64,000 bases of DNA from NCBI GenBank assembly GCA_039191605.1, contig JBCCXL010000002.1, positions 372,001 through 436,000 on the forward strand. Reading direction: 5' to 3'. Source of the DNA: JBCCXL01 sp039191605. GTDB lineage: Bacteria; Acidobacteriota; Thermoanaerobaculia; Multivoradales; JAHZIX01. The position numbers and the translations under genes are program-made. Shown piece after piece: positions 29,501-37,131 of the stretch (position 1 is the stretch's first letter; each line of letters begins with the position of its first letter). Below the pieces are notes generated by a model, which was not told the DNA's origin, ran no database searches, and saw only the letters and a list, made by a program, of their open reading frames with translations.

Positions 29501-32500
29501 GTCGTCGGCCAGAAGAGCTCCCACACCGAGACGTCGAAGCCGAAGGGAGTCTTGTGGAGCACGGCCTCCGCCGGCAGCAGCGGGAAGTGCTCCTGGGTCC
29601 ACAGCAGGCGATTGACCACGGCGCGGTGGGAGACCATCACTCCCTTCGGTCGGCCGGTGGTCCCGGAGGTGTAGATGATGTACGCCAGGCTGTCGGGGGA
29701 GACCGCCGGCAGCTCGGCAGCGGAAGACATCGAATCGAGAGTGCCCGCGGCAGCCTCCTCGCCGTCTACCGTTACCACCCGCAGACTGGAGGGAACCTCG
29801 TCCCGCAGGGCTTCCCGGGTGACCACCAGCTCGAGGCGGGAGTCGCTCATCAGAATGCGGCGGCGGGATTCCGGATATTCGAAGGACAGGGGCACATAGG
29901 CCGCCCCCGCCAGCAGCACGGCGAAGAGAGCCTCCACCCGCACGCCCTCGCGATGCAGCAGCACCCCCACCGGCCGCTCCGGGCCGGCTCCCGCCGCCCG
30001 CAGTCGCTGGGCGAGGAGCACGCTTCGATGCAGCAGCTCGGCATAGGTGATGGATGAATCATCGCTATCGATCACCGCCGGCACTTCGGGGTGGTGCTCG
30101 GCCGCAAAGCGCAGCAGATCTCCGAGGGTGAGATCTGCGGTGAGCGCCGCCGAGGGGGCCGAGGAGTCATCGAGGCGTGAATCAGGAGCGTGAGGCGCCA
30201 ACAGGGGACGCTGACTGTCGTTGAGCTCCACCCGCAGCTGATGGGCCTCCGCGTCGCTGAGCAGCGGAAGCGCCGCCAGCGAAGCGTCGGGGGTCTCCGC
30301 CGCCGCGCTCAGCAGTCGGCGATAGCCCTCCGCGAGGCGCTGGATGGTGGCGGCATCGTAGAGATCGGTGGCGTATTTCCAGATCGCCACCGGCCCGTCG
30401 TCGGTGCGGGCGATATTCACCGCCAGGTCGTAGCGAGCGGTGCCCAGATCCAGCTCCCGGGGGCTCACCGTCAGCTGCGGCAAGCGGACGGTGGTCATCG
30501 GAGCGTTCTGCTGGACGAAGAGAATCTGGAACAGCGGAGTGCGGCTGGGATCCGGGCGGCGACCGAGGGCCCGCACCAGCTGCTCGAAGGGCAGGCGTCG
30601 ATGGCTGTAGGCGGAGGCCGCATCTCGCCTCACCGCACTCAGGGCCTCGCGCCCGGTGGTCTCGTGGTCGGCGACCTCGAAGCTCGCCAGGGGCAAGGGC
30701 AGCAGGTTGATGAAGCAGCCCACCAGCTGCCCCCAGGGGCCGTCCTCGCGCCCCGCCACCGGCGTGCCTACCAGCGCATCCCGGCGGTCCGTCCAGCGCT
30801 CCAGCAGACCGGCAAAGATGGTCAGCTGGGCCATGAAGGGCGTCGCCCGCTGCTGTGCCGCCACCGCCGACCAGCGCTCCACGGCGGCCTGCGGCAGCGG
30901 GCAGACCCAATGGGCTCCGCGATGGCTGAGCACCGGCGGTCGAGGGCGATCCGTCGGCAGCTCGGTAGGCTGAATCTCCGCCAGCCGCTGCTGCAGCGCC
31001 TCGAGATCCGAAGCCCAGGCTGCCGATTCCGCCGCCTGCCGCTGGCGGCGGGCGAAGGTCGCGTAGGACGACTCCAGCGGCCCGGCGGCCAGGCCCCGGT
31101 AGGCCGCCAGCCAGTCGTCCAAGAGCAGGCCCAGGGACCAGCCGTCACAGGCGATGTGGTGCGCTACCAGCACCAGGCGACCCTGGATCTCGGAATCTGC
31201 GGCACCGCCCTCCCTCTGGACTCCGTCGTTCAAGGTCAGCAGCAGGGCCCGCAGCAGCGGCGGGCGCCCCAGGTCGAAGGGTCGCCGCGCCCAGGCGCGG
31301 GTGAGGGAGGCGGCCACCGAGGAGCGCTGGGATTCGTCGAGGGCGCTCAGATCCACCTGCGGCAGCAGCCCCCGCAGCGCGCCGCTCTCCTGCAGCTGCT
31401 GCGCCGACAGCGCCCGCTGCACCGCACCGGAAGTCGATTCGGAGATCCCGAAGCGAGTGCGAAGGGCGCCGTGGCGAAGAATCACCGACTCCAGCGCCCT
31501 GCGCCAGCAGCCGGCGTCCACCACGCCCCGCAGATCCACTTCCGCCGCCACTTGGTGCACCGGGTTCTCAGGATCCAGCTGGTGCAGGAACCAAAGCTGC
31601 TGCTGCGGGAAGGAGAGGGGATTCTCGCCCCCTTCTTCAGCCTGTGCTGGATCAGCCTGCCCTGGACCAGCCTGCACTGAATCAGCCTGTCCTGGCTCAG
31701 CTTGATCTGACTCGGCGAGGACATCGGCGCCTTCCCGGCGCTGCCCGACTTCTGCCACCACGCCTTCCAGATGGGCCGCCAGCTCCTCCACCGTGGGGTG
31801 GTCGAAGAGGACGTCCAGCTCCAGCTCCGCTCCCAGCTCGCGGGAAATTCGAGCCATCAGCTCGGTCGCGGTGAGGGAATCTCCGCCGAGCTGGAAGAAG
31901 GCGTCCGTCGCCGCCACTTGCCCCACTCCCAACACTTCGCTCCACCACTGGGCGAGACGCTTCTCCAAATCGGTCTGCGGCGGGCGGCGATTCTCTCGCT
32001 CCCCGTCACCGCGCTCCTCCTCGCCCAGGGTCCAGGTGGCGAGGGTCTCCAGGGTGCCGTCCAGCAGGCCCTGGCGGGCGGAGCGGCGGCGCACCTTACC
32101 GCTGGAAGTACGCGGCAGGCCGCCGGGGCGCAGCAGCGCCACCCGCTGCACCGCCGCCTCGTGATCTTCCGCCACCCGGCGGCGCAGCGCGGCGATCACC
32201 GCTTCGTGATCCGCTCCCCGGCGCACCTCCAGCTCGGCGACCATCGCCAACCCCTCGGAGCCGTCCTCCAGGGAGATAGCGAAGGCTGCGGCGCCCCCGG
32301 GGCGAAGCATCGGATGACTCTCCTCAGCGCTCTCCTCGAGATCCTGGGGATAGAGATTGCGGCCGCGAAGGATGATCAGATCCTTCAGCCGGCCGGTGAC
32401 GTAGAGATCCCCTTCGGCGGTGACAAAGCCGAGATCCCCGGTGCGCAAGAAGGGGCCACGGCCGTCCTCCAAATGCGCCCCGAAGGTCTGTGCCGTGACC

Positions 32501-33831
32501 TCTGGACGACGCCAATAGCCGTCCGCCACCGCCGGTCCGGCGACCCACACCTCCCCCACTCGATCCGCCGCCGCGGGGCGCGGAGTGCCGGCCTCGAGAC
32601 TGCCCGGATCCACCACCACCAGCTGAGCATCCTCGCCGGCGATACCGGAGGAGACCAGCTCTGAAGCATCCGGTGCCGCCTCCTCCACCACCTCGATGCG
32701 GTGCTGAGAGAGGGCCCCGGAATCCACCGGCAGACTGGTCACGGAACCGGCGGCAGCCACCGACGAGGCGCCGCCGGTAACCAGCAGCGTAGCCTCCGCC
32801 AGGCCATAACAGGGCCGGAAGGCGCCGCTCTGGAAGCCGCTGCCGGCGAAGGCCTCGGCAAAGCGGCGCAGAGTCTTCGCCCGCACCGGCTCAGCACCGT
32901 TGAAGGCCACCCGCCAGGCAGAGAGATCGAGGGCCGCCCGCTGCTCCGGCGTGGATTTGCGCACGCAGAGGTCGTAGGCGAAGTCCGGCGCGCCGCTCAC
33001 CGTGCCTCCCCAATGCTCGATCGCCTCGAGCCAGCGCAGCGGCCGCTGCAGGAAGCGCTGGGGCGAGAGCAATATGCAGGAGGTGCCGAGGTAGAGCGGG
33101 TGGAACACGCCGCCGATGAGGCCCATGTCGTGGTAGAGCGGCAGCCAGCTCACCACGATGTCGTCGGGCGTGGTGCCGAAGGCCTGCTGGATCATTCTCT
33201 GGTTGGCCATCAGATGGCGGTGACGCAGCATCACTCCCTTAGGAGTGCCGGTGGATCCAGAGGTGTACTGCAGGAAGGCGAGGTGATCGTCTCCCGGAGT
33301 CGGCAGCTCCCCCTCTCTCCCCTCGTCTAGTTCAGCAGGCGAAATCCAGGCGAGCCCTGGAGCGACCCCTTCGGCGCGCCGCTGCACCCCCTCGTCGGCG
33401 ATCACAAAGCGCGCTTCGGCGTCTTCAACCACCGCCCGCAAGCGCGGCAGCGTGCGGCGATGCCGCGGTGGGTAGGCCGGCACCGCCACCGCGCCGGCGG
33501 CAAAGCAGGCGAGCAGGGCCACCACGTACCCTAGCCCCGGCGGCAGCAGCAGCAGAACCCGCTCCCCCCCGGCGCCGATCCTCACCAGCGCCCGGGCCTG
33601 AGCCTCGACCCGCTGTCGAAGCTCGCCATAGCTCAGCTCTTCCTCGATTTCTGAACCATCACCGAGAAAGGCAAAGGCTCTCTGCTGGGGCCTCAATTCA
33701 GCAACATGCGTAAGTCGCTGAAGGAGGGTCGAGCTACCCTCGGAAGAACGCGTCACTGCCGCCTTGGGCTCCGGCGCCGAGGCCTTCAAATCAGGAGTGG
33801 TCCCGCGTGGGACAGTATCATCTAAATTCAT
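23572..33831 (-). CDS. NRPS: FAAL-ACP-C-A(Ser)-PCP-sulfotransferase-C-A(Ser)-PCP
   Basis: 3419 residues, the inferred initiating protein. A FAAL (YTSGSTGTPKG near 185, YHDMGLIGG near 234) and ACP (LGGDSLTA near 649) load a fatty acid. Module 1 has C (HHIACDG near 892), A (YTSGTTGRPKG, YGPTEAAVD; code DVWHLSLVDK, serine) and PCP (LGGDSVRGA near 1807). Residues about 1915-2200 are a PAPS-dependent sulfotransferase of the Sulfotransfer_3 type: SPFRSGSTLLRVML (5'-phosphosulfate loop) and LLRHPQAVIHSF (3'-phosphate site). Module 2 has C (HHVAADG), A (YTSGSTGRPKG, YGPTEASVD; code DVWHVSLVDK, serine) and PCP (VGGNSLLAM near 3289). The C-terminus is a charged tail with repeated GRADE units then RRRRRQRLKDK, possibly a docking element for the next protein. 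AAGGAG lies ten bases before ATG 33831. No epimerase is present. Confidence 0.94.
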   Translation of the reverse strand: MNLDDTVPRGTTPDLKASAPEPKAAVTRSSEGSSTLLQRLTHVAELRPQQRAFAFLGDGSEIEEELSYGELRQRVEAQARALVRIGAGGERVLLLLPPGLGYVVALLACFAAGAVAVPAYPPRHRRTLPRLRAVVEDAEARFVIADEGVQRRAEGVAPGLAWISPAELDEGREGELPTPGDDHLAFLQYTSGSTGTPKGVMLRHRHLMANQRMIQQAFGTTPDDIVVSWLPLYHDMGLIGGVFHPLYLGTSCILLSPQRFLQRPLRWLEAIEHWGGTVSGAPDFAYDLCVRKSTPEQRAALDLSAWRVAFNGAEPVRAKTLRRFAEAFAGSGFQSGAFRPCYGLAEATLLVTGGASSVAAAGSVTSLPVDSGALSQHRIEVVEEAAPDASELVSSGIAGEDAQLVVVDPGSLEAGTPRPAAADRVGEVWVAGPAVADGYWRRPEVTAQTFGAHLEDGRGPFLRTGDLGFVTAEGDLYVTGRLKDLIILRGRNLYPQDLEESAEESHPMLRPGGAAAFAISLEDGSEGLAMVAELEVRRGADHEAVIAALRRRVAEDHEAAVQRVALLRPGGLPRTSSGKVRRRSARQGLLDGTLETLATWTLGEEERGDGERENRRPPQTDLEKRLAQWWSEVLGVGQVAATDAFFQLGGDSLTATELMARISRELGAELELDVLFDHPTVEELAAHLEGVVAEVGQRREGADVLAESDQAEPGQADSVQAGPGQADPAQAEEGGENPLSFPQQQLWFLHQLDPENPVHQVAAEVDLRGVVDAGCWRRALESVILRHGALRTRFGISESTSGAVQRALSAQQLQESGALRGLLPQVDLSALDESQRSSVAASLTRAWARRPFDLGRPPLLRALLLTLNDGVQREGGAADSEIQGRLVLVAHHIACDGWSLGLLLDDWLAAYRGLAAGPLESSYATFARRQRQAAESAAWASDLEALQQRLAEIQPTELPTDRPRPPVLSHRGAHWVCPLPQAAVERWSAVAAQQRATPFMAQLTIFAGLLERWTDRRDALVGTPVAGREDGPWGQLVGCFINLLPLPLASFEVADHETTGREALSAVRRDAASAYSHRRLPFEQLVRALGRRPDPSRTPLFQILFVQQNAPMTTVRLPQLTVSPRELDLGTARYDLAVNIARTDDGPVAIWKYATDLYDAATIQRLAEGYRRLLSAAAETPDASLAALPLLSDAEAHQLRVELNDSQRPLLAPHAPDSRLDDSSAPSAALTADLTLGDLLRFAAEHHPEVPAVIDSDDSSITYAELLHRSVLLAQRLRAAGAGPERPVGVLLHREGVRVEALFAVLLAGAAYVPLSFEYPESRRRILMSDSRLELVVTREALRDEVPSSLRVVTVDGEEAAAGTLDSMSSAAELPAVSPDSLAYIIYTSGTTGRPKGVMVSHRAVVNRLLWTQEHFPLLPAEAVLHKTPFGFDVSVWELFWPTTAAATMVIAEDGRHGDTAYLARRIQQRQVTTVHFVPSMLQAFVEEPAALGCGSLRRVLASGEALPGELAARFASTIGRETEAQLHNLYGPTEAAVDVTYAAAPRDPQQAAARPSVPIGHPVANTTVDLLDASFRLAPLGAAGEVALGGIQLARGYFHRPSLTADRFRPDPWAGHGGRPSGARVYRTGDLARRLVDGGAGIAPGGAVEYLGRLDHQVKVRGVRIELGEVRAALIALEGVKEAEVLARPGVGGGLELVAYLVSQPDVPESALTPESFAAALNQRLPGPMVPSAYGLVWALPLTTNGKVDRRALAAMPAHRPGAAAQERKASRAHNAVERHLAELWREVLDLPEGRLPEPEEDFFALGGDSVRGALMINRLQVALGETLYVMTLFDAPRLEALAAHLGERFPTAVARWTGASLAAGEEDPEARSGAEEDEVSVVRSAVTSRWRQPEHFDALLSGPAPAAALGRRPALHRPVVILSPFRSGSTLLRVMLAGHPELFSPPELELLHFDTLEERAQAFSGRDAFSGEGLTRAMMDLYQLAAGGARRLEEQWREEGLSVAQVYRRLEAASGERRLVDKTPSYALSAATLAKTEQLFEEPVYIHLLRHPQAVIHSFVAASMDQVYRFGPSPEHQGEACWVLAQRNILQLRQRVPADRWVELSFEELVQDPEAAMEGLCRALGLGYHSALLEPYSPGRMTDGLKSGEGGDRMMGDPRFHRHRRIEASVAHRWRQEEPAPLGSPARALADRLGYGERPSPAPPAAPEEWREAPLGPTQERLWFLSRLLPRASVAYHMPARLRLRGRLQVPALAAAFQELVYRHGALRSALPERRGRAVQRIAPVASSAALVPLPVVDLGGLDGDGGELPQDLAQRFARRSFDLGRGPLLRLALLRHPGGEAHDLLVGLHHVAADGWSLGLIVRELGVLYRQHWTDHQEGADQEEGLHLEGGGSADQGGELAPVPLHFADFARWQRRWVLGPEAAADLEVWKERLQGAPTALELPADRPRPAVASYRGDRRSARWSHQLRSEVEALARELRTTPFAILTTAYGALLSRFAGGAGEVVVGTPVAGREDDRLEAAVGCFVNTLPLRLGLPAEQGFAAAVAASSATVADALSRQRLPFDTLVDALAPDRSLAQAPIFQVLLVLQNQPMPRLELPQLELVTEELTTGAAKLDLTLSVAPPRTDSAAEGQSWEATLDFATDLFDATTAARWLAALQRFLVAAVADPASPLGALPLASPAEQHQLLVEANDTAALPVHQGLDPKASTLAELVASGLDRAVRRDPRRTLLVDDGSGEELNAGQLRNRVNLLAAALRQRGAGPETRVAVALPRGADLVVTLLAVVQAGAAYVPLDPELPADRLAWLAEDAAAAAWVMPKGANSAQLFAAEPGDGARPAVLHPEDFPASLSPSEERFPAATDESAVGQIPAQLAPTHPAYVLYTSGSTGRPKGVAVPHEGIVNRLRWMQRAFPLGEGDAVLQKTPMSFDVSVWEFFWAFAAGAQLVVARPGGHRDPRYLASVMERRQVTVAHFVPSMLELFLEPADLRPPRRLRQVVASGEALPPELVRRFHRRLPGTLLANLYGPTEASVDVTWHRCRRRPQIVPIGRAVDNVRLAVLGRDGRAAAPGAAGELLLGGVQLARGYHRQPQRTAAAFVPDPWAGTPYGGPPGARLYRTGDLVRLVPGGEVEYLGRIDFQVKVRGVRVELGEVEGALRRLEGVREAVVLLRKDGQGAGSGRLAAYVTAELADGAEDAAESGSRLRQRLAAELPEAMVPAAVVVLESLPLSSNGKVDRRALAELPAPWRQQGESLAALRGRDEGKIAEIWCELLGLERVGAEQSFFDVGGNSLLAMRLRARLEEAFRRGVETVDLFQHPTVRAQALLLGSSSAEEQASAPRAAAESVAPKARAAEPSEVVEAAGRGVVEPRREAETVAVGVTAEGRADEGRADEGRAEDGRAARRRRRQRLKDKAGSRA
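31638..31712. repeat. Five 15-bp tandem repeats inside an NRPS linker
   Basis: Five contiguous 15-base units begin CAGCCTG or CAGCTTG and encode a minus-strand linker of five-residue repeats (SDQAE, PGQAD, SVQAG, PGQAD, PAQAE) between the ACP of the loading module and the first condensation domain. It is probably a flexible hinge. Unit number may vary between strains; that is inference. Confidence 0.8.
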
Positions 33832-34338
33832 GGAATATTAACTCCTTGCGCTTCGTCAAGGTATGAAGGTTGTGTACAGCTCTCGACAAAACGGGACAGC
33901 CACAGCGATGGCGGAACATACTTAGGATTTCGTCCAACAATTCGTCCCATTCCGGCCTTGCGGCGCACACCCTGGGAGGAGCATGCCGCCAAGAGGTGAA
34001 GTGTGCTCAAGCGCTTGCTGAGAAGCCTCTCAGCGGGACGCGTTCCGGGAGACCTATCGGAGCGAACGTCGGGAAACTGGCCTCTGCTGCTGATCCCCTG
34101 TCCCGGAACCTTCTGCGCTGGTATCCCTAATAGAAGAGGCATCACTAGTAGCAACGGCATCACGGATAGCGAGGGCGATCCTTGATCGCCAGGGCATCAC
34201 CTCCAGTCTCTACTCCTCTAGATCGCCCTTTCCCACCGGCCCCTCGCAACCCCAACCTTCCCAAGGCCCTTCTCCCAACACGCCGCTCTCTCATCTCTCA
34301 AGATCTCTCTCATCTCTCAAGATACTGTGCCGAAAACT
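33832..34338. promoter_or_regulatory. Divergent intergenic region between NRPS cluster and exporter genes
   Basis: About 500 bp lie between the minus-strand NRPS start and the plus-strand membrane fusion gene, so promoters for both directions should be here. The only clear elements are an NRPS ribosome binding site (AAGGAG, minus strand), a perfect inverted repeat GGCGATC-CTT-GATCGCC at 34174-34190 that could be an operator, and a perfect 19-bp tandem duplication at 34286-34323. No convincing -35/-10 pair and no coding sequence was found. Confidence 0.5.
34286..34323. repeat. Perfect 19-bp tandem duplication upstream of the membrane fusion gene
   Basis: Two identical 19-base pyrimidine-rich copies (core CTCTCATCTCTCAAGAT) lie head to tail and end a few bases before the candidate start codons of the membrane fusion gene. 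A recent slippage duplication or a regulatory element in the leader are both possible. No purine-rich ribosome binding site is visible between it and the start. Confidence 0.8.
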
Positions 34339-35592
34339 ATGGACAGAAAGATCGAACGCCGACGCTGGACGACCCCCGCCGTCGCCGCCATTGTGGGTGG
34401 TGGGCTGCTCATCGCCGTCATCGCCTGGACTCTGCTAGCCCAGGCGGGAGTGCAATCCCAACAGGTGGACCGCCAGCGGCTGAGAATCGGTACCGCTGAA
34501 ATTCAGCCCTTTCGCGAGTTCATCGTCGTCAACAGCGCGGTGGAGGCCGAACGGAGCTACTTCCTGGAAACCGCCGAGGGCGGACGAGTCGAGGAAATCT
34601 TCGTCGAGGAGGGCAGCGACGTCCGCGCCGGCCAGGCGATCCTGCGGATGGTGAACACCGATCTGCAGCTGGATATCCTGCGCCGCGATGACCTCTATCT
34701 GGAGCAGACCAACAATCTCCAGAACACCCAGCTGGCGATGGCCCAGCTGCGCCGCGACTTCGAGCAGCGCCTCGCCGAGCTGGACTATCAAATCCTGCAA
34801 AAGAAGAGGGTTTACGAGCAGAACCAAACCCTCGCTGAAGAAGGGCTGATCTCCCAGCTGGAGTTCGAACAGAGCCACGATGAATACCTCTTCTTCGAGG
34901 ACGAGCGGAAGCGCCTGGTGGCCAATGAGGAAGAGGACCGCACCTTCCGGGTCGCCCAGGTGGATCAGGCTCGGCGCTCCGTCGAGCGCGCGCGACTGAA
35001 CCTCGCCACCGCCCGGGAAAAGCTCGAGAAGCTCACCCTCATCGCCCCCGCCGACGGCCGCCTCACCGCCCTCGACGCCGAGATCGGCGAGAGCAAGGCC
35101 CCGGGAGACCGACTCGGCCAGCTCGACGTCCTCGACGACCTCAACCTGCGGGCGAAGATCGATCAGCACTACATCGCCCGGGTCGACCCCGGCCAGGAAG
35201 CCTTCATCGAATTTGCCGGCGAAACCTCGAAGCTACTGGTGGAAAAGGTCTTCCCGGAGGTCGCCGAAGGTCAATTCGAGGCCGAGCTGCGCTTCGCCGA
35301 AGCCACGCCAGACGGGCTTAAGCGTGGCCAGACCCTGCAGACCCGACTCGCCCTGGGAGACTCGGAGCAGGCTCTGGTGATCCCCCGCGGCGGCTTCCAG
35401 CAAAGCACCGGCGGGCAGTGGGTCTTCCTTGTCGAGGGGGACGGCAGAGCCGCCCAGCGCCAGGCGATTCGACTCGGGCGTCAAAACGATGCCTATCTAG
35501 AGATCCTCGAAGGCCTCTCCCCGGGAGACAAGGTGGTGATCTCCGGATACACCACCTTTGGCGACGCGGAGCGCTTGAAGATCGAGCGCTAG
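34339..35592 (+). CDS. HlyD/MacA-type membrane fusion protein
   Basis: About 417 residues. One N-terminal membrane anchor (AVAAIVGGGLLIAVIAWTLL), a biotinyl-lipoyl half-motif (GRVEEIFVEEGSDVRAGQAI), a long coiled-coil hairpin (about 115-225), the second lipoyl half (APADGRLTALDAEIGE) and a beta-barrel/membrane-proximal C-terminal part. It should bridge the inner-membrane permease and an outer-membrane channel in an ABC-driven exporter. ATG 34339 was chosen because it starts just before the charged MDRKIERRR leader; GTG 34327 is in frame four codons earlier, and neither has a good ribosome binding site. It is followed on the same strand by its likely ATPase, while the permease partner lies inside the NRPS cluster on the other strand. 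Confidence 0.9.
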   Translation: MDRKIERRRWTTPAVAAIVGGGLLIAVIAWTLLAQAGVQSQQVDRQRLRIGTAEIQPFREFIVVNSAVEAERSYFLETAEGGRVEEIFVEEGSDVRAGQAILRMVNTDLQLDILRRDDLYLEQTNNLQNTQLAMAQLRRDFEQRLAELDYQILQKKRVYEQNQTLAEEGLISQLEFEQSHDEYLFFEDERKRLVANEEEDRTFRVAQVDQARRSVERARLNLATAREKLEKLTLIAPADGRLTALDAEIGESKAPGDRLGQLDVLDDLNLRAKIDQHYIARVDPGQEAFIEFAGETSKLLVEKVFPEVAEGQFEAELRFAEATPDGLKRGQTLQTRLALGDSEQALVIPRGGFQQSTGGQWVFLVEGDGRAAQRQAIRLGRQNDAYLEILEGLSPGDKVVISGYTTFGDAERLKIER

Positions 35593-35601
35593 TACCTCAG
35601 T

Positions 35602-35666
35602 GGAATGCCCCGACGGAATGCCCCGACGGAATGCCCCGACGGAATGCCTCAGTGGAATGCCTCAAC
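35602..35666. repeat. Five 13-bp tandem repeats between exporter genes
   Basis: Five head-to-tail units of GGAATGCCCCGAC: three are identical, the last two vary at the 3' end (GGAATGCCTCAGT, GGAATGCCTCAAC). The array begins about ten bases after the stop codon of the membrane fusion gene. No hairpin or open reading frame is associated with it. Confidence 0.85.
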
Positions 35667-35827
35667 GGGGAGCGCTGCCCGCCCCCTTTGCCGGGCTTCG
35701 CAAACCCCTGAATCCCTTGCGCCGGCCCGCAGACCGGCTCTCTTCTCTTAGCCTTCCTGACTTCGACCTAACCTGACCTAACTTCCTCTCGACCCGACTT
35801 TCGCCTCAGCGCCTCCAGGAGCCGCCC

Positions 35828-36517
35828 ATGATCGAAATTGAAGGCCTCAAAAAGATTTATCGCACCAAGGACGTGGAGACCACGGCCTTGGCGGACGTTC
35901 ACCTGAACATCGAGGAGGGGGACTTCGTCTCCATCATGGGCCCGTCCGGCTGCGGTAAGTCCACCCTGCTCAACATCCTCGGCCTCCTCGACTACCCCAC
36001 CGGCGGCAACTACCGCCTGCTGGGAGAGGAAGTCACCGGCTACTCCGAGCGCAAGCGCGCCCGCCTGCGCAAGGCGAACATCGGCTTCGTCTTCCAGAGC
36101 TTCAACCTGATCGACGAGCTCACCGTCTTCGAGAACGTCGAGCTGCCCCTGCTCTACCTCAAGGTGCCCAAGGCCGAGCGTACCGAGCGCGCGATGGCGG
36201 AATTGGAGCGCATGGAGATCGCCCACCGCAAGGATCACTTCCCGCAGCAGCTCTCCGGCGGTCAGCAGCAGCGCGTCGCCATCTCCCGCGCGGTGATCGC
36301 CAAGCCGCGCCTGATCCTCGCCGATGAGCCGACGGGTAACCTCGACTCCAAGCACGGCGACGAGGTGATGACCCTGCTGCAGCAGCTCAACGAAGACGGC
36401 ACCACCATCGTGATGGTCACCCACTCCCCGGCCTACGCCGAATGGGGCAAGCGGGTGATCTACCTGCTCGACGGCATCGTCGTGCCCCAGGAGGAGATGG
36501 AGGCGATGCGCATCTGA
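35828..36517 (+). CDS. MacB/LolD-type ABC transporter ATP-binding protein
   Basis: 229 residues, a stand-alone nucleotide-binding domain of the MacB/LolD/FtsE branch. Walker A is GPSGCGKST, the Q-loop lies in FVFQSFNLIDELT, the signature is LSGGQQQRVAISRA, Walker B with catalytic Glu is LILADEPTGNLD, and the H-loop is VTHSPAYAE. AGGAG lies seven bases upstream of the ATG. It should power the FtsX permease at 13969-16386 together with the membrane fusion protein 235 bp upstream. A clear terminator follows, so the two plus-strand exporter genes form a short unit. Confidence 0.95.
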   Translation: MIEIEGLKKIYRTKDVETTALADVHLNIEEGDFVSIMGPSGCGKSTLLNILGLLDYPTGGNYRLLGEEVTGYSERKRARLRKANIGFVFQSFNLIDELTVFENVELPLLYLKVPKAERTERAMAELERMEIAHRKDHFPQQLSGGQQQRVAISRAVIAKPRLILADEPTGNLDSKHGDEVMTLLQQLNEDGTTIVMVTHSPAYAEWGKRVIYLLDGIVVPQEEMEAMRI

Positions 36518-36543
36518 GCTCATCCCTCAACTCCCCCAACGCA

Positions 36544-36576
36544 AAACGAGCCGCCCGATGGGCGGCTCGTTTGCTT
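36544..36576. terminator. Bidirectional intrinsic terminator
   Basis: The inverted repeat ACGAGCCGCCC-GAT-GGGCGGCTCGT is flanked by an A-run on the left and TTTGCTTTT on the right. It lies between the convergent ends of the exporter ATPase gene and the L31 gene and can serve both. Confidence 0.85.
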
Positions 36577-36622
36577 TTCAGCCGGCTGATCCAGCCAGAC
36601 TGAATGTCTGAAGGACGGGGCC

Positions 36623-36862
36623 TCAGCCGCCGTACTTGCGCTTGAACTTCTCGATTCGGCCCGCGGTATCGACGAAGCGCTGCTTGCCGGTGTAGAAGGG
36701 ATGGGAGGCCGCGGAGATCTCGAGACGGATCACGTAGTGATCGACGCCGTCGATGGAGCGCACCTCGTCGCTGGTCATCGTCGAGCGGGACACGAACTCG
36801 TAGTCGCTGCCAGCGTCGAGGAAGACCACCGGGTGGAGCTGGGGATGAATGTCGGGCTTCAT
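36623..36862 (-). CDS. rpmE2: 50S ribosomal protein L31 type B
   Basis: 79 residues, start MKPDIHPQLHPVVFLD, with SHPFYTGKQRFVDTAGRIEKFKRKYG near the C-terminus. It has no Cys residues, so it is the zinc-independent B-type paralogue of L31, a component of the large ribosomal subunit that in many bacteria replaces the zinc form under zinc limitation. AAGGA is eight bases upstream. It is a monocistronic minus-strand gene facing the shared terminator. Upstream 36863-37131 shows no gene and presumably holds divergent promoters. No zinc-regulator site could be recognised. Confidence 0.97.
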   Translation of the reverse strand: MKPDIHPQLHPVVFLDAGSDYEFVSRSTMTSDEVRSIDGVDHYVIRLEISAASHPFYTGKQRFVDTAGRIEKFKRKYGG

Positions 36863-37131
36863 GGGCGATATCCTTCGTTCAGGGCTGGACCGCGACGGGC
36901 GGCTTCAACAGCCGAACTCTTCCACGGATTCTTGTTGCGAACGATCCGAGCGCGCTACGAAAATCGGCGTTGGATCGAGGAAAGCTCGAAGCGAGTGCTT
37001 CAGCGCACAGAGTTCGTTAATCTAGCTCAATTCCTATCAGGAAACAAGAGTTGTCCTTTCGAAGCGTGCCCCTTCCAAGCGCTCGTTTCCTCAATTTCTT
37101 TCTAGCAGTCCCCTTCAGCCCGGAGCCGCCT

